A DNA stretch of 63,595 nucleotides, taken from NCBI GenBank assembly GCA_002439085.1, contig DJSW01000022.1:1-63595 (forward strand), given 5' to 3'. Below the pieces are notes generated by a model, which searched no databases, was not told where the DNA came from, and saw only the letters and a program-made list of their open reading frames with translations. The translations under genes and the position numbers were made by a program. Position 1 is the first letter of the stretch, and the number at the start of each line of letters is the position of its first letter. Positions 51,422-60,225 of this stretch are shown here, piece after piece. The stretch is from Alphaproteobacteria bacterium UBA6324. Lineage in GTDB: Bacteria; Pseudomonadota; Alphaproteobacteria; CAAGCB01; CAG-977.

Positions 51422-52759
51422 ATGATACCGGTTCAGGAAATCAAAAACGAAAAAATCATTTTGGTGAATGTGCTGAAATGGTTGGTGTTGTCGGCTTTGG
51501 CGGGCGCGCTGACCGGCGCGGTGATCGCCGGATTTCTGTTTTGCCTGAAATTTTCGATCCGGTGGGTGGCCGCGTTGCCCGATTGGCGGTACGCTTTGAT
51601 TCCCGCCGGTTTGCTGGGCAGCATTTACAGTATCCGCCTGATTGCGCCGGCGGCGGAGGGACACGGCACGGACAAAGTGATTTCCGCCATTCACTACCGC
51701 GCGGCGCGCATCCCGTTCGCCGTCGTTCCGGCCAAGATCATATCGACGATCCTGACGTTGGCGCCCGGCGGCGTCGTCGGGACGGAAGGCCCCAGCGTTC
51801 AGGTCGGCGCGGGCGTCACGTCCGCGTTGGGCGTGTGGTTCAAATTCACGGAAAAGGAACGAAAAAAGCTGGTGATTTGCGGGGTGTCCGCCGCGTTGTC
51901 CGCCGTGTTGGGCGCGCCCGTCGGCGGCGCCATTTTCGGGGTGGAAGTGCTGTTTGTCGGCGATTTTTTCTATCCCGTCCTGTTGCCCGCCGTGATCAGC
52001 AGCATCGCGTCCTATTATGTTTGCGTCGCGTTGGGCGTTTCTTATGCCGTTCCCGCCGTGACCGTCCCCGCGCTGTCCGCCGCGGCGTTGGGGTGGTGCG
52101 TTTTGTCCGCCGTGTTTTTCAGTCTGGTGTGCATTTACCATGTGGAAACGGTGCGGTTTATCGCCCGCCAATTCCATAAAATGAAGCTGCCCCAGCCGGT
52201 GAAAGCGTTGATCGCGTCGGGGATTTTGCTGACCGTCGCGGCCGCGGGCGGCGACCGGTTTTTGGGCATGGGCGAAGACGGGTTGAACCGCGTGTTGTCC
52301 GGCGCGGCGGAACCGTGGTATTCCTTTTTATTAAAGTCGGTCTTGCTGGCCGTCACTTTGTCGGGCGGCGGATCGGGCGGCGTGCTGACCCCGACGTTTT
52401 ACATCGGCGCGGCGGCGGGCGGGTTGTTTGCAACGGTGTGCGGGCTGGATGTCGGATTTTTCGGCGCGCTGGGGTTTGTCGCCTGCGTCGCGGGGGCGGT
52501 CAACACGCCTTTGGCCGCGACGTTCATGGCGGTTGAAATGTTCGGCCACGCGATCGCGCCCTATGCCGGCATGGTGTGCATCATCAGTTATATGCTGACG
52601 GGGTTGCGCAGTCTGTACCCGACGCAAATTCTGGTTCAACCGAAATCCGACGCGTTCGTTCTGGCCGATCCGGACAACCGCCAAAGCTGGCAGGTCAAGC
52701 CCAGAAACGTTTCGCGGCGGAAGTATCCCTCCCGCCGCGGAAAACGGATGCGCGGATGA
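51422..52759 (+). CDS. ClC-family chloride channel or H+/Cl- antiporter
   Basis: A 445-residue membrane protein. The ClC selectivity motifs are GHGTDKV (in place of GSGIP), GGVVGTEGPSVQVGAG (GxEGP with the gating Glu), and SGGGSGGVLTPTFYIGAAAGG (GGxFxP region altered). Keeping the gating glutamate permits proton coupling, but the first motif departs from the standard Ser-containing form. ATG 51422 is supported by AAAGGGACG; a start at 51344 adds a non-homologous leader. The 185-bp gap before it also holds the upstream region of the HExxH gene, with a TGTCAA (-35 on minus) at 51299-51304. Confidence 0.88.
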   Translation: MIPVQEIKNEKIILVNVLKWLVLSALAGALTGAVIAGFLFCLKFSIRWVAALPDWRYALIPAGLLGSIYSIRLIAPAAEGHGTDKVISAIHYRAARIPFAVVPAKIISTILTLAPGGVVGTEGPSVQVGAGVTSALGVWFKFTEKERKKLVICGVSAALSAVLGAPVGGAIFGVEVLFVGDFFYPVLLPAVISSIASYYVCVALGVSYAVPAVTVPALSAAALGWCVLSAVFFSLVCIYHVETVRFIARQFHKMKLPQPVKALIASGILLTVAAAGGDRFLGMGEDGLNRVLSGAAEPWYSFLLKSVLLAVTLSGGGSGGVLTPTFYIGAAAGGLFATVCGLDVGFFGALGFVACVAGAVNTPLAATFMAVEMFGHAIAPYAGMVCIISYMLTGLRSLYPTQILVQPKSDAFVLADPDNRQSWQVKPRNVSRRKYPSRRGKRMRG

Positions 52760-52762
52760 CGG

Positions 52763-54076
52763 TCAGATCATCCCCAGCGCGTTCAGCATGATCGCCAAAA
52801 CGCCGGCGGGGCATATCCATTTCAAACAAAACTCGAACGATTTTTGAACGCAACGGTTTTGCGAAACGGTCAGTTTGTCCGCGCCCAGAACCCACCCGAT
52901 CGCGACGGCCGTCAAAAATCCGCCGACGGGCATCAGGATGTTCGACGCCAGAAAATCGAACTGGTCGAACAGAATTTTTCCGCCGATTTTAAAACCGGAC
53001 AGCTTGCCGAACGACAGGGAAACCAGCGTTCCGGTGACCAGACACAGCGCGGTGTAGGCGGCGACCGCCTTTTTGCGCGTCATTTTGGCCTGATCGCACA
53101 GGAACGTCGTGACGACTTCCATCAGCGAAATGGATGATGTCAGCGCGGCGCCGAACAAAATGACGAAAAAGACCAACCCGAAAAACGTGCCGAACGGAAT
53201 GGCGGCGAAGATTTTGGGCAAAGTGATGAACGTCAGGGCGGGACCGGCGTTCATTTGCATTCCGAACGCAAACACGGCGGGAAAGATCGTCAACCCCGTC
53301 AACAGTGAAACGAATGTATCCAAAAAGATGACCTGTCCCATTGTTTTGCCGACGCTGACATCGTCGTTTTTGACATAGGACGCGTAGGTGATGTAAATCC
53401 CCATGCCGACCGAAACGGAAAAAAACACCTGTCCCATCGCGTTCAGCATTGTTGCGGCCGTGACTTTGGAAAAATCGGGGGTGAAAAAGAACTTGACTCC
53501 CTGCCACGCGTTGTCCAGCGTCAAAACGCGAACCATTAAAACCAGCAGCAGGACGAACAGCCCCGGCATAATGATTTTGCAATACTTTTCAATGCCTTTT
53601 TCAATGCCCATATAGACGACCGCCGCCGTCGTCAGCAGGTAAATCGCGAAATAGGCGACGGGTTCGACGGGATCGGCGGAAAATTCGGCGAAGTGCGATT
53701 CAAAATTTTGAATTTCGGAAACGCTGAACGATTTGACGATGTACGCGACAATCCATCCGCCGACGACGCTGTAATACGGGACGATGACCGCGCTGGTCAA
53801 CACGCCCAGAACGCCGATGAATTTCAGCCGCGGGCTGATTTTGCCGAACGCGCCCGCCGGATCGGATTTCGTTTTGACGCCCAGCGCGGCTTCGGCGAAC
53901 ACCAGCGTGATGCCGATCGTGAATGTGCAGATCAGGTAAAACAGCAAAAACGAACCGCCGCCGTTTTGACCGGCCACATATGGAAAACGCCATAAATTCC
54001 CCAATCCGACGGCCGATCCCGCGGACGCCAGAATTAACCCCAGTTTCGATCCCCAAGAGGCGCGTTCGTGTGACAT
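52763..54076 (-). CDS. Neurotransmitter:sodium symporter (NSS/SNF) family transporter
   Basis: A 437-residue sodium-coupled amino-acid transporter of the LeuT fold with about 11-12 helices. The signature is in helix 1: LASAGSAVGLGNLWRFPYVAG, with unwound G-x-G and Na+-site residues, followed by NGGGSFLLFYL. QVFFSVSVGMGIYITYASYV is helix 6. The substrate is probably a hydrophobic amino acid. It ends 4 bp from the convergent ClC gene. Confidence 0.93.
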   Translation of the reverse strand: MSHERASWGSKLGLILASAGSAVGLGNLWRFPYVAGQNGGGSFLLFYLICTFTIGITLVFAEAALGVKTKSDPAGAFGKISPRLKFIGVLGVLTSAVIVPYYSVVGGWIVAYIVKSFSVSEIQNFESHFAEFSADPVEPVAYFAIYLLTTAAVVYMGIEKGIEKYCKIIMPGLFVLLLVLMVRVLTLDNAWQGVKFFFTPDFSKVTAATMLNAMGQVFFSVSVGMGIYITYASYVKNDDVSVGKTMGQVIFLDTFVSLLTGLTIFPAVFAFGMQMNAGPALTFITLPKIFAAIPFGTFFGLVFFVILFGAALTSSISLMEVVTTFLCDQAKMTRKKAVAAYTALCLVTGTLVSLSFGKLSGFKIGGKILFDQFDFLASNILMPVGGFLTAVAIGWVLGADKLTVSQNRCVQKSFEFCLKWICPAGVLAIMLNALGMI

Positions 54077-54153
54077 CGGGCAAGCTCCTTTAAATATTTA
54101 TAATAAGTGTCTGTCGCGAATTTGGGGGATAAAGATTGAAATACGGTTTAAAT

Positions 54154-54747
54154 TTATTGAAAATCCGGCTCTTTTTCCAAATTTAACGCCAAAGCGATCA
54201 TATTTTTCAAACAAACGTCCGTTTGCGCGCCGAAAATGATTGTCCGGCGGTCGAAAATCAGGCAGGGGACGGCTTGCAGAATTTCGTTGGCGGTCGGGTC
54301 GGGGCGCGGGGCGGCGGGGCGGTCGGTTTGCAATTCCGCGGGGACGCCGTTTTCACGCGCGATCCGGTTGACGACGGCAATGTCGCCGATGTTTTCCCCG
54401 CGTTCAAAAAACGATGAAAAGACATCGTCCAAAACGGCGCATCCTTTGCGGCAGGAAAACGCGCTTTGCATCATCCGGTACAGAGGGGACAAATCGTCGG
54501 GCAGGCGGGGCAGGGCGGCAAAATCGACATTGCATCCGGCTTGCGCCAATGCGGGGCGCGCCGTTTCCGCCAGCATCCGCGCGCGGTCGGCGGGGTTCAG
54601 TTTCGACCGCGAAACGGCCGATTGGGCGCGCGGGAAAAAGACGGCGATGTCGAAATCCGCCGCGAAATCACGCATGGCCGCCCGCAGCTGCCGCCATGTG
54701 ATGAATGACCAGACGCACGCGGCGTCGGCGATAAAATCAATGCGCAT
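54154..54747 (-). CDS. DsbA/FrnE-like thioredoxin-fold protein with incomplete active site
   Basis: A 197-residue cytoplasmic protein of the DsbA/2-hydroxychromene-2-carboxylate isomerase superfamily. The N-terminal strand IDFIADAACVWSFITWRQL is like the FrnE start (CPWC motif), but the second active-site cysteine is replaced (CVWS). The helical insertion follows, and AVPCLIFDRRTIIFGAQ matches the cis-Pro strand. With one cysteine it is unlikely to be a dithiol oxidase and may be an isomerase or glutathione-dependent enzyme. It is divergent from the next gene. Confidence 0.75.
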   Translation of the reverse strand: MRIDFIADAACVWSFITWRQLRAAMRDFAADFDIAVFFPRAQSAVSRSKLNPADRARMLAETARPALAQAGCNVDFAALPRLPDDLSPLYRMMQSAFSCRKGCAVLDDVFSSFFERGENIGDIAVVNRIARENGVPAELQTDRPAAPRPDPTANEILQAVPCLIFDRRTIIFGAQTDVCLKNMIALALNLEKEPDFQ

Positions 54748-54829
54748 CCGTTTTAATCCCGAAAGTTTAAGGTATTTTAAGGACTCTTTATGTATAAAAC
54801 ACTAACAAACACCTTTTGCGGAAAGATTT

Positions 54830-56293
54830 ATGGAACGGCGCGCGGAACAAACGGAACGGACGGGCGAAGCGGATGAAACGGACGGCGTTTTCGACGCCGC
54901 CGCCGATCGCGAACGCCGGAAACGCAAGGATTTGCTGCGCGCTTTGGCCAGATCCGTCACGCGTCCGATCAAAAAGGAGTTGCGACATTCCCGCGTGGAG
55001 GGACGCTACATCCGTCCCGAGGAAATCGACAAGGAGGTCGCCAAGCTGGAACGCGCGAAACGCGAGGCGGCCGAAAAGAAAAAAGGATTCTTCGGCCGTC
55101 TGTTTTCACGGACGAAACCGCCCGCGTTTGAGCCTGCGAAAAAGGAAAAACACCCCGACACGCCGCCCCCGACGCCGCAGGAACGGGCGGAAAAGAAAAA
55201 GCGCGCGACGATGATCCAGCGGCTGCGCGGCATTTCCGTCACATATGACGAAGAACGGGACGACGCCCGCCGTCAAACGGAGGACGCGCTGAAATCGGAA
55301 CGCCGTTTTGAAACGATTCCGGAGGAAAAGGCCGCGCGCCGACATTCGTTTTCCTTTGCCGCGGCGGCGCAAAAGCTGGCGGAACACAACGCGGCGCCGC
55401 AACCCGCGCCCGAACCCGCGCCGACGCCGTTCGTTCCGGAATACGCGGGGATGTACGCGCCCGCGCCGCAATCCTTTACGCCCGTTCCGGCGCAATTCGC
55501 GCCGTGGCCGCCGCAGGATTTCGCCGGACAATTTCAATATCCCTTTCAAACTCAGCCTGCACCGCAGTCTTTTACGCCCACTCCTGCCGCGCAGCCTTTG
55601 CCGCAATTCGCGCCGGTCGCCGGAATGCCGGACGGCACGATCGCGACGGCTTTGTCCGCCGCCGTCGGATTCGTTTATTGGGACGAAGACGGGCGGCAAG
55701 TTGACCGGATCATCACCGTTCGCCGCCTGATTGCTAAGGACGGCGATATCCTGATTGACGCGTATTGTCCCGACATCAATGCGCCGCGGATGATCCCCTT
55801 TTCCAAAGGGGTGAAGCTGTATTCGCTGCGAACGATGGCGACGTGCGACGATCCGCGCGATTTTTTGCTGCACCGCATCGCGGGATTGCCGGACGACCGG
55901 TGTTTCGACGACGGATTCGCCGCCGTTTTGTCCGTCGTGCGCTATGAACTGGCGGCCTTGGCCTTTGCCGCGGGCGCCGATTTCGACCAGTCGGACGTGT
56001 CGAAGCGGCTGATGCTGGAGTATGTTTCGCGCCGGTGCCCGACTATAGATTTTGACGAACGGGAAATGTTGGATTATATTTCAATGCTTGTTCCCGACGA
56101 ACAAAGCTTTTTTGAAGCGATCGAAGTCGTGACCGGACAGCCGCGGGAAATCGTGTACCCGTTTGTCAGGACGTTTTTGAAAATGCTGTTGTCGGACGGC
56201 GTGCTGCATGAAAACGAAAGTGAATTGCTGGCGGAACTGTTGTATTTGTTGGAAATCAGAGGGATGGATTTGAACCGTCTCGGATTGGAATAG
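54830..56293 (+). CDS. WYL-like/TerB-like protein with Pro-rich linker
   Basis: A 487-residue cytoplasmic protein that I cannot name. Order: highly charged helical N-terminus (about 1-175, many Arg/Lys/Glu), Pro/Gln/Ala/Phe-rich low-complexity linker (about 185-270), a WYL-like segment (about 283-345: VGFVYWDEDGRQVDRI then GDILIDAYCPDINAPRM), and a helical C-terminus resembling TerB (LSDGVLHENESELLAELLYL). WYL and TerB folds are ligand- or metal-binding modules found in regulators and tellurite/phage-defence contexts. It is the first gene of a three-gene operon with 8 and 35 bp gaps. Confidence 0.6.
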   Translation: MERRAEQTERTGEADETDGVFDAAADRERRKRKDLLRALARSVTRPIKKELRHSRVEGRYIRPEEIDKEVAKLERAKREAAEKKKGFFGRLFSRTKPPAFEPAKKEKHPDTPPPTPQERAEKKKRATMIQRLRGISVTYDEERDDARRQTEDALKSERRFETIPEEKAARRHSFSFAAAAQKLAEHNAAPQPAPEPAPTPFVPEYAGMYAPAPQSFTPVPAQFAPWPPQDFAGQFQYPFQTQPAPQSFTPTPAAQPLPQFAPVAGMPDGTIATALSAAVGFVYWDEDGRQVDRIITVRRLIAKDGDILIDAYCPDINAPRMIPFSKGVKLYSLRTMATCDDPRDFLLHRIAGLPDDRCFDDGFAAVLSVVRYELAALAFAAGADFDQSDVSKRLMLEYVSRRCPTIDFDEREMLDYISMLVPDEQSFFEAIEVVTGQPREIVYPFVRTFLKMLLSDGVLHENESELLAELLYLLEIRGMDLNRLGLE

Positions 56294-56301
56294 GGGGAGC
56301 T

Positions 56302-56850
56302 ATGTTTAAAATTGTGTTGTCCGTTTTGGGAATAACGGCTTTGTCGTCCGCCGCGGCGTTCGCTCAAAGCATTCCCGCCGAAATGTTGATCCAAGAGGAA
56401 GCCCGTCTGAACGGCGAACAGATCAACGAGATTTTTCAGGAAAAAATCCAAAAGATTTCCTCGCGTCAGGCTTTGCCCGAAGAAATGCGCAACCTGTTGG
56501 TCATGCAGGCCGACGAAGTGCGTCAGTTCGATACGGATATGCTGAAAAAGAAAATGGATATGAAGCTGCGCCACGCCAAGGAACGCGACCAGATGAAGGA
56601 ACGTTTGCGTCAGGACGCGCAAAACCGCGTGAAATGGCAACTGGAAGAGGAAATCCGTTTCCAGAAAAACAAGCAGAAACGTCAGGAAGAGGACGAAAAG
56701 AAACGCAAACAGCTGGAAAGAAAGCAAAAGGCCGAATCCGCCGCCGAATCCGAAAAGCCGGCTGACGACGCCGGAGCGGCGAAACCGGCGGGCGCGCAGT
56801 CCGATTCCGCCGAACCGGAATCCGGAACGGTCGAAAAAACGGAAAAATAA
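56302..56850 (+). CDS. Exported coiled-coil protein
   Basis: A 182-residue protein with a Sec signal peptide (cleavage after about AFAQ) followed by an almost purely helical, charged region (about 40-145, KERDQMKERLRQDAQNR and KNKQKRQEEDEKKRKQ) that should form a coiled coil, and an acidic Ala/Pro/Glu tail. I know no family for it. It starts 8 bp after the WYL/TerB gene, so both are translated from one mRNA, and the chemoreceptor-like gene follows after 35 bp. It may be a periplasmic partner of that receptor; this is inference. Confidence 0.7.
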   Translation: MFKIVLSVLGITALSSAAAFAQSIPAEMLIQEEARLNGEQINEIFQEKIQKISSRQALPEEMRNLLVMQADEVRQFDTDMLKKKMDMKLRHAKERDQMKERLRQDAQNRVKWQLEEEIRFQKNKQKRQEEDEKKRKQLERKQKAESAAESEKPADDAGAAKPAGAQSDSAEPESGTVEKTEK

Positions 56851-56885
56851 GCGGGTTTCCGGAAAAAGGGTGAAGGATAAAGAAA

Positions 56886-59054
56886 ATGTTACGTTTCCTG
56901 TCGAAATTCGGTTTGGCGACGCGTATTTACGCCGGATTCCTTTTTCTGGGGGCTTACGCCGTCGCGGTGTGCTTCGGCGCGATGGCCGCGGTCGGTTTCG
57001 TTCACCGCGAATATGTCAAGGCCGACAACGTGATCGAAGCGACGCGGCAGGTTTCGGCGCTGGAAACGTACCTGTTTTCTCTGAATCGCGCGCTGTTTTT
57101 GTTCGCGTCCGACGGAACGGACATTGAAAAACAGGCCGCGGAAGAAGCTTTCGCCGCGTTCGAGGAAAAGGCGGCCGAGGTCGAAAACGTTTTGGAATTG
57201 CCCGACGTGCGGGAAAAATACAAATCCGTTTTGTCCGCCGCGATGGAAAAATACAAATCCGACATGGCGGAAATGTTTTCCCTGCACGACAAAAGCGCGA
57301 AAACCGCCGAAAAGGTCAATCAGTACGCGGAAAAGGCGTCCGCCCGCCTGAACGCGCTGATCGAGGACACGACTTTGCCGTCCGCGTCGTTCGCGTTGAA
57401 CGCGCTGCGGGAACAGCTGGACGCCGTGTTGCAGTCGGTTGACAACGTGTCCGCCGAAAACGCGGAAAGCCGGAAGCGGCTGACCGCCGATTTCGCCGCT
57501 TTGAAAAAGGCGCAGAACGCCGCGAAACAGGCCGAGATGATCAACACGAAACAGCTGAAAAACGTCATTGCGGCGATCGGCGGGTTGGATGAGGAAATCA
57601 ACCGGAAACTGAAAATCGACACGGCTTTGCGTGAAAAAATGCGCGCCGTTTCCGCCGTCGGCGACGGAAATTCCAAGGATTTCAAAGAACTGGTGTCGCT
57701 GATGGGGCGCGCGTGCGCGCAAACCCTGTCGCAGGCCGAAGCCGGCAAGATTTCCATGCAGAAAATCTTTGTTTTCGCGGCGGCGTTCGGCGGTTTTCTG
57801 GCGGTCGCGCTGTCGTTTTTGTCGCTGTTCGGCATCCGCTATCCTTTGGCGCGGCTGATTTCCAGCGCGCAGGAAATGGCGCGCGGCGACCGTTCCGTTT
57901 TGATCCATTTCACCGAACGCGAAGACGAGGTCGGAACGCTGGCCAAGGCTTTGGCCGCCCTGCTGGTGCGGTTGAAAAGCGTGCCCGTGCTGACCAATGA
58001 AATGCTGGGGCGCAAAAACGCGGTTTCCACGTTCGGTTCCAGCGTCGCCTACGTCCCGCTGGGCGCGCCGTCAGGAACGACTGTTTCCGCCCCCGCGGCG
58101 CAAAGTTCCGACGGGGACGAGATCGCCTATTTCGGGCAGGGCGTCGGCGTCGATACGGAAAGCCAGCTGTGCCAGATGCTGGCGTTGATGCAGCACATCG
58201 GCAATTCGGCCGCCGCGATGACCAAAGAGGTCAAAGACCGGTTCGCCGCGTGCCGCGAACATCTGTTCACGCTGTCCGACCGGCTGCAGAACGTCGATTC
58301 GGACGCCGCGGCCGCCGCCGGAAAAATGGCGCAAGAGGTCGTGGACGGGTTGCGGGAAAAGGTCGATGCCGTTTCCGCGGCTTTGGCGGATTGTTTCGCG
58401 CCGGTTGACGAAATGCGCGAAATGCTGAAAAAACAGTCGGACGCGGCGGACGCGGCCGCCGACCGGATGCAGCGGATGGCGGTGTTCGCGGCGGGGTTGT
58501 CGAATTGGGTCAAAGCGGCCGGCGATTTGACGGACGCCGTGCGGTCTTCGGCGGCGGAAACGAAAATACTGGCGTTGAACGCGTCGATCGAGGCGGCGAA
58601 GGCCGGTGAAAAGGCCAAGGCGTTCGGCGCGGTTTCGTTGGATATGCGGCACAGAACCCATAAAACGGCCGAGGCGGCCGACCAGCTTTCCGTCCGTTTG
58701 TCCGAAGTGCGGCAGGAAACGGTGCGCTTTGTCGAATTGATGCAGGGCGCCGTCGCCGACGTGGACGCTTTCCGCCGCGCGATGCAGGCGGCAGCGGCGG
58801 CGCAGGACAGGCAGAACGGGCATTTGCAAACGGTTTCCGGTTTGTCGGAAACGGCGAAAGAGGCGGTGGCCGATTTTGCCGCCGACAGCGATTCCGTGCG
58901 CGACTTTATGATGAATCTGCCCGATCGCGTCAAAAAGACCGAAGAGCTGCCGCCGTTGTTGGAAACGCAGATCGCGCAGGCCGAACAGCAGCTGGACGCG
59001 TTCAACTCGTGCCTGCCGACGTACGAAGATGACACCGACGCCGATACGGAATGA
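56886..59054 (+). CDS. Divergent chemoreceptor-like (MCP) membrane protein
   Basis: The 722-residue protein has a membrane helix at about 13-38, a long helical periplasmic domain (to about 295, like four-helix-bundle sensor domains), a second helix (about 297-319), HAMP (about 320-370) and a methyl-accepting-type coiled coil (about 440-690). The hairpin tip is recognisable but altered: ETKILALNASIEAAKAGEKA instead of the usual NILALNAAVEAARAGE, and the following FAVVAxEVR block is FGAVSLDMR. No cheA, cheW or flagellar gene is in the window. It is the last gene of the operon and ends 10 bp from convergent bamE. Confidence 0.8.
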   Translation: MLRFLSKFGLATRIYAGFLFLGAYAVAVCFGAMAAVGFVHREYVKADNVIEATRQVSALETYLFSLNRALFLFASDGTDIEKQAAEEAFAAFEEKAAEVENVLELPDVREKYKSVLSAAMEKYKSDMAEMFSLHDKSAKTAEKVNQYAEKASARLNALIEDTTLPSASFALNALREQLDAVLQSVDNVSAENAESRKRLTADFAALKKAQNAAKQAEMINTKQLKNVIAAIGGLDEEINRKLKIDTALREKMRAVSAVGDGNSKDFKELVSLMGRACAQTLSQAEAGKISMQKIFVFAAAFGGFLAVALSFLSLFGIRYPLARLISSAQEMARGDRSVLIHFTEREDEVGTLAKALAALLVRLKSVPVLTNEMLGRKNAVSTFGSSVAYVPLGAPSGTTVSAPAAQSSDGDEIAYFGQGVGVDTESQLCQMLALMQHIGNSAAAMTKEVKDRFAACREHLFTLSDRLQNVDSDAAAAAGKMAQEVVDGLREKVDAVSAALADCFAPVDEMREMLKKQSDAADAAADRMQRMAVFAAGLSNWVKAAGDLTDAVRSSAAETKILALNASIEAAKAGEKAKAFGAVSLDMRHRTHKTAEAADQLSVRLSEVRQETVRFVELMQGAVADVDAFRRAMQAAAAAQDRQNGHLQTVSGLSETAKEAVADFAADSDSVRDFMMNLPDRVKKTEELPPLLETQIAQAEQQLDAFNSCLPTYEDDTDADTE

Positions 59055-59064
59055 CGGCGCCGCG

Positions 59065-59505
59065 TCAATGAACCGGCGCGTCCGTTCCCATTCGTCCGGC
59101 GTTGCTGATCAGCTGATCCAGAATCGTCAGTGAATTTTCATTTTGTTCCGATTGCGGCGCGGGCGTCAGGGCGCGGCCGTCTTTCAGCGTTTTCACTTCC
59201 TTTTCGCGCAGGACGCCGTCGCGGTCGAATTTCAAAACAACGACCTCGCGTTCGGTTTCGCGCGGTTTGAAAAAGGCCGTGCGTTCCTGACGCGAATGGA
59301 TGTAGATCCAATCTTCGGCGTCGAAAACGGTGCGCGACGACGGCGAACCCAACGCTTTGGCGACATCGGCGCGCGTGGCCGTCCCCGTTTCCAGCGCGTC
59401 CAAAACGTCCGCGTCCAACGCGTCGCCGTGCGTGTCCACCATCGGGGCGCAGGCCGCCGTCAGGACGAAAAGGGGAAGTGCCGTCAAAAACCGGAAACGA
59501 TCCAT
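59065..59505 (-). CDS. bamE: Outer-membrane assembly lipoprotein BamE (SmpA/OmlA)
   Basis: BamE supports the BAM complex that inserts beta-barrel proteins. The 146-residue lipoprotein has lipobox TAAC, a helical start LDALETGTATRADVAKALGSPSSRT (the GxxT-x2-DV-x2-LG-SP motif) and the beta part DAEDWIYIHSRQ. ATG 59505 is preferred (AAGG eight nt upstream) over a TTG at 59511. It is divergent from the DUF177 gene, the arrangement usual in Alphaproteobacteria. Confidence 0.9.
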   Translation of the reverse strand: MDRFRFLTALPLFVLTAACAPMVDTHGDALDADVLDALETGTATRADVAKALGSPSSRTVFDAEDWIYIHSRQERTAFFKPRETEREVVVLKFDRDGVLREKEVKTLKDGRALTPAPQSEQNENSLTILDQLISNAGRMGTDAPVH

Positions 59506-59519
59506 TTGCAAAACCTTGT

Positions 59520-59549
59520 TTCAATTAAACGCCAAAACGTGTATATAAT
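59520..59549 (+). promoter_or_regulatory. Promoter of the DUF177-rpmF-plsX-fabH operon
   Basis: A perfect TATAAT (59544-59549) is preceded at 18 bp by TTCAAT (59520-59525), 30 bp before the start codon. Confidence 0.55.
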
Positions 59550-59578
59550 AATGTAACTTCATTTTGAAAGAAAGTGTT

Positions 59579-60124
59579 ATGAAACAGATCGTTCCCGAAT
59601 TTTCGCACATCGTTGACGCCCGTTTGATTCCCGCCGCCGGCATGGAATTGCGGTTGACGGCGGACGAAAGCCAGCGCCGCGCGTTGGCAAAACGGTTCGA
59701 CATCCCCGCGATCGACAGCCTGACCGCCCGCGTCGTTTTGAAACGGACGGGCAGGGACAAAATCCGCGTCAACGCGGAATTCGACGCGCAAGTCGAACAG
59801 GTTTGCGTCGTCACTTTGGAACAATTCGCGCAGAACGTGTCCGGCGATTTCCGCGTCGTTTATTCGCCGGAACAAGGGGACGCGCCCCTGAAATTGAACG
59901 AAATCGACGTCGATCCGGACGAAGAGGACGTGGTAGAATACCCCGCGGACGGCAAAATCGACGCGGGCGAGCTGGTCGCCGAATACCTGTCGCTGGCGCT
60001 GGATCCTTTTCCGCACGCGCCGGACGCCGTTTTTCACGACATTGAAGCGGTGGAAAACGACGAAACTGCCCCTGAAAAGGCGGAAAACCCGTTCGGTGTT
60101 CTGGAAAAGCTCAAGATTAAGTAA
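59579..60124 (+). CDS. DUF177 (YceD) family protein
   Basis: A 181-residue protein of the YceD family, linked to 23S rRNA accumulation in bacteria and chloroplasts and almost always next to rpmF. It has RLTADESQRRALAKRFDIPAI, the single central CVVTLEQFAQNVSG and the acidic stretch DPDEEDVVEY with GELVAEYLSLALDPFPHAP. ATG 59579 follows GAAAGAAAG; a TTG fifteen bases earlier has no site. Confidence 0.92.
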   Translation: MKQIVPEFSHIVDARLIPAAGMELRLTADESQRRALAKRFDIPAIDSLTARVVLKRTGRDKIRVNAEFDAQVEQVCVVTLEQFAQNVSGDFRVVYSPEQGDAPLKLNEIDVDPDEEDVVEYPADGKIDAGELVAEYLSLALDPFPHAPDAVFHDIEAVENDETAPEKAENPFGVLEKLKIK

Positions 60125-60172
60125 AATTGCCTTGAAGTTTTGTGAAAATTTTTATATGACAGAGGTCTGACA

Positions 60173-60192
60173 CTTTCAGCCACGGCTGAAAG
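60173..60192 (+). promoter_or_regulatory. Perfect hairpin in the rpmF leader
   Basis: CTTTCAGC-CACG-GCTGAAAG forms an 8-bp stem with a 4-base loop, 33 bp before the rpmF start. No T run follows, so it is not a classical terminator. It may be a processing site, an mRNA stabiliser or a protein-binding element. Upstream, TTGAAG (60132-60137) could be a weak -35 of an internal promoter. Confidence 0.5.
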
Positions 60193-60225
60193 GTGGGGAT
60201 AACAGTTTTTAAGAGAGTAAAGAAA

